Shown piece by piece: positions 5,598-6,953 of a stretch of 6,953 bases of DNA (positions are counted from its first letter, which is position 1; each line of letters begins with the position of its first letter). A program made the translations under genes and the position numbers. Origin of the DNA: Pseudomonadota bacterium (GTDB taxonomy: Bacteria; Pseudomonadota; Gammaproteobacteria; Pseudomonadales; Azotimanducaceae); NCBI GenBank assembly GCA_027622495.1, contig JAQBYL010000219.1, forward strand, positions 1-6,953. Reading direction: 5' to 3'. The notes under the pieces are model-generated. The model was not told the DNA's origin and did not search any database. It saw only the letters and a list, made by a program, of their open reading frames with translations.

Positions 5598-6374
5598 ATG
5601 CCATCGCTTGAAAAAAAGGTCGCGCTGATCACCGGTGCCGCGAGCGGTATTGGTCGAAGCAGTGCCTTGCGCATGGCCGAAAGTGGCGCTGCGATCATGT
5701 GTGCCGATATCGATGAAGAAGGTGCCGCGCGCTCCGCGGCGATGATTCAGCAGGAAGGCGGCCGTGCTGCCTCCATGCGTCTGGATGTCACCGACGAAGG
5801 TGAAATCGCCGCCTGCCTTGAACGCACCGCTTCTGAACTCGGCGGTCTGCACATTCTGTTCAACAACGCAGGCGTCGGCGGTCGCGACCTGAGCTGGGAC
5901 ACGATCATCAGGATCAACCTCACGGGGGTTGCCCATGGTCTGTTCCACGGCGCTCCCTTTATTGCCGATCAGGGCGGCGGCAGCATCATCAATACCGCCT
6001 CGGTTGCCGGTCTGCTGGGCCTCGTCGGGCCCCCTCCTGCGCCTGGCGAAGAACCCCTGCCGCTGCAACCCAATGCGGGTGCATACGTTGCCTCTAAACA
6101 CGGTGTCGCCGGTTTGACCAAACAATATGCGATCACATTTGGCGCTAAAGGGGTGCGGGTGAACGCAATTGCGCCGGGCTACATTGAAACGCCGATGACG
6201 GCCGGTGTTCGTGAGATCCCCGGGGGTGAAGCTTTTCTGATCTCACTGCACCCGATGGGCCGAATGGGTCAGCCGGAAGAGATTGCCGCTGTAGCCGCAT
6301 TTCTGGCGAGCGACGAGGCGAGTTTTGTGAATGGCGTTATCCTGCCGGTTGATGGCGGCTATACCGCCCGATAA
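5598..6374 (+). CDS. Short-chain dehydrogenase/reductase (classical SDR)
   Basis: This 258-residue protein is a classical SDR, a Rossmann-fold NAD(P)-dependent alcohol/ketone oxidoreductase. The dinucleotide motif is TGAASGIG (residues 12-19). D37 at the end of the second strand (CADID) favours NAD(H) over NADP(H). The structural NNAG is at 89-92, N107 is the expected tetrad asparagine, S135 (NTAS) the catalytic serine, and Y163 with K167 (YVASK) the catalytic pair. VNAIAPGYIETPM (188-200) and the final VNGVILPVDGGY are typical. Unusually, 28 residues separate S135 from Y163, against about 13 in most classical SDRs, because of a proline-rich insert (GPPPAPGEEPLPLQPN, 144-159) beside the active site that may shape the substrate pocket. 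The ribosome site GGGGAGA (5582-5588) supports ATG 5598. The MFS gene begins seven bases after the stop. The substrate is unknown. Confidence 0.93.
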   Translation: MPSLEKKVALITGAASGIGRSSALRMAESGAAIMCADIDEEGAARSAAMIQQEGGRAASMRLDVTDEGEIAACLERTASELGGLHILFNNAGVGGRDLSWDTIIRINLTGVAHGLFHGAPFIADQGGGSIINTASVAGLLGLVGPPPAPGEEPLPLQPNAGAYVASKHGVAGLTKQYAITFGAKGVRVNAIAPGYIETPMTAGVREIPGGEAFLISLHPMGRMGQPEEIAAVAAFLASDEASFVNGVILPVDGGYTAR

Positions 6375-6380
6375 TGCCGC

Positions 6381-6953
6381 ATGCCTGAACCTAAAAGCTC
6401 GGACGATCTGTATACGCCGCGATATCGCAACTACGCGCTGTTCGTTCTGTTTCTCGGCTACGTGGTCAACTTTGTCGACCGCTCAATCCTTTCCATTCTC
6501 ATCGAACCGATCAAGGCTGACCTTGAGCTGACCGACACTCAGCTCGGTTTTCTCGGCGGCCTTGCATTTGCGGTTTTTTATTCCACGCTCGGCATTCCCA
6601 TCGCCGCTCTGGCGGACCGTTGGAGCCGGGTCAAAGTCCTGTCGATCGCCATTGTTATCTGGAGTGGCATGACCGCAATCTGCGGGCTGGCAACGAACTT
6701 CTGGCAGTTGCTGATTGCCCGCATTGGCGTGGGAGTAGGTGAAGCCGGCGCCAGTCCACCGTCACACTCACTGATCTCTGATTATTTTCCGCTGGCATCG
6801 CGCGCCACCGCCCTGTCCATCTATGCGCTCGGCATACCCATCGGCAGCATGGTCGGCAACGCCGTCGGCGGCTGGGGAGCTGACACCATCGGCTGGCGCT
6901 ATACCTTCATGCTGGTGGGTTTACCGGGTGTGGCAATCGCGATGCTGCTGCTG
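6381..6953 (+). CDS. Spinster-like MFS transporter (N-terminal 191 residues, cut by window end)
   Basis: The frame from ATG 6381 stays open to the last base. It encodes the first half of a major facilitator superfamily protein of the spinster-like group, inner-membrane transporters of organic anions or lipids. Helix 1 is YALFVLFLGYVVNFVDRSIL (residues 18-37) with the group's NFVDR motif. Helix 2 leads to the MFS motif A loop, GIPIAALADRWSRVKVL (71-87; consensus GxxxDRxGRR-like). Helix 3 is IAIVIWSGMTAICGLA, and ARIGVGVGEAGASPPSHSLI (113-132) is the conserved helix 4-5 region. Roughly six helices are present. No clear ribosome site precedes the ATG, but the SDR stop is only six bases upstream, so coupled translation from the same mRNA is likely. 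Its neighbours suggest it imports or exports the substrate or product of the hydrolase/SDR pair; this is inference. Confidence 0.9.
   Translation, partial: MPEPKSSDDLYTPRYRNYALFVLFLGYVVNFVDRSILSILIEPIKADLELTDTQLGFLGGLAFAVFYSTLGIPIAALADRWSRVKVLSIAIVIWSGMTAICGLATNFWQLLIARIGVGVGEAGASPPSHSLISDYFPLASRATALSIYALGIPIGSMVGNAVGGWGADTIGWRYTFMLVGLPGVAIAMLLL

Noticed and set aside
5498..5610. TGA ending the dienelactone hydrolase as another selenocysteine codon
   Set aside because: About 36 open codons follow it, but the hydrolase is already complete with its usual C-terminal helix, no Cys is expected there, and readthrough would run into the SDR start.
5592..6125. 177-codon minus-strand frame opposite the SDR
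   Set aside because: It is a shadow of the SDR, whose catalytic motifs are all intact on the plus strand.
1..6953. CRISPR arrays, tRNA or rRNA genes, insertion-sequence ends
   Set aside because: I looked for regular repeats, cloverleaf-like segments and inverted terminal repeats with transposase sequence and saw none.

Overview
The window is moderately GC-rich, densely packed bacterial DNA. Gene content (TylF-type methyltransferase, SnoaL-like protein, AhpD-like protein, LLM flavin oxidoreductase, Tat-exported dienelactone hydrolase, SDR, spinster-type MFS) suggests a proteobacterium, probably an environmental or marine gammaproteobacterium. That assignment is inference: there is no rRNA or marker gene here.

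Layout. Positions 1-126 may hold the tail of an upstream gene. A TylF/macrocin-type SAM methyltransferase follows (205-948), facing a probable tiny two-helix membrane protein on the minus strand (952-1122). A plus-strand cluster comes next: a SnoaL/NTF2-like protein (1195-1572), a large AhpD/carboxymuconolactone decarboxylase-like protein (1659-2909) and an LLM-class flavin-dependent oxidoreductase (2909-4006). The stretch 4007-4627 contains no intact gene. It holds the decayed remains of a minus-strand MscS-type mechanosensitive channel, followed by a leader region. A second plus-strand group then runs to the window edge: Tat-signal dienelactone hydrolase (4628-5500), SDR (5598-6374) and the first 191 residues of a spinster-like MFS transporter (6381-6953).

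The main result is at 2424-2426. A naive reading gives two open frames, 1659-2426 and 2442-2909, separated by TGA. They are in the same frame, and the TGA falls exactly where the second catalytic cysteine of the AhpD CxxC-xxx-H motif belongs (C-F-Y-[TGA]-T-S-S-H). The sequence before and after it continues the same fold, a short GU-loop hairpin lies just downstream, and the true stop is TAA. I read this as one 416-residue selenoprotein with a CxxU active site. A second CxxC lies in its N-terminal half. AhpD-like selenoproteins are known as a class; the two-module architecture and its coupling (TAATG overlap) to a flavin oxidoreductase are the parts worth following up.

How the genes may work together (inference): the first cluster pairs a thiol/selenol redox protein with a flavin monooxygenase-like enzyme and a SnoaL-fold protein, which suggests oxidative turnover of a small organic substrate. 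The second group combines an exported hydrolase, a dehydrogenase and a transporter, which suggests a catabolic or detoxification module. No substrate can be named from sequence alone, and no selenium-incorporation genes (selA, selB, selC, selD) are in the window.
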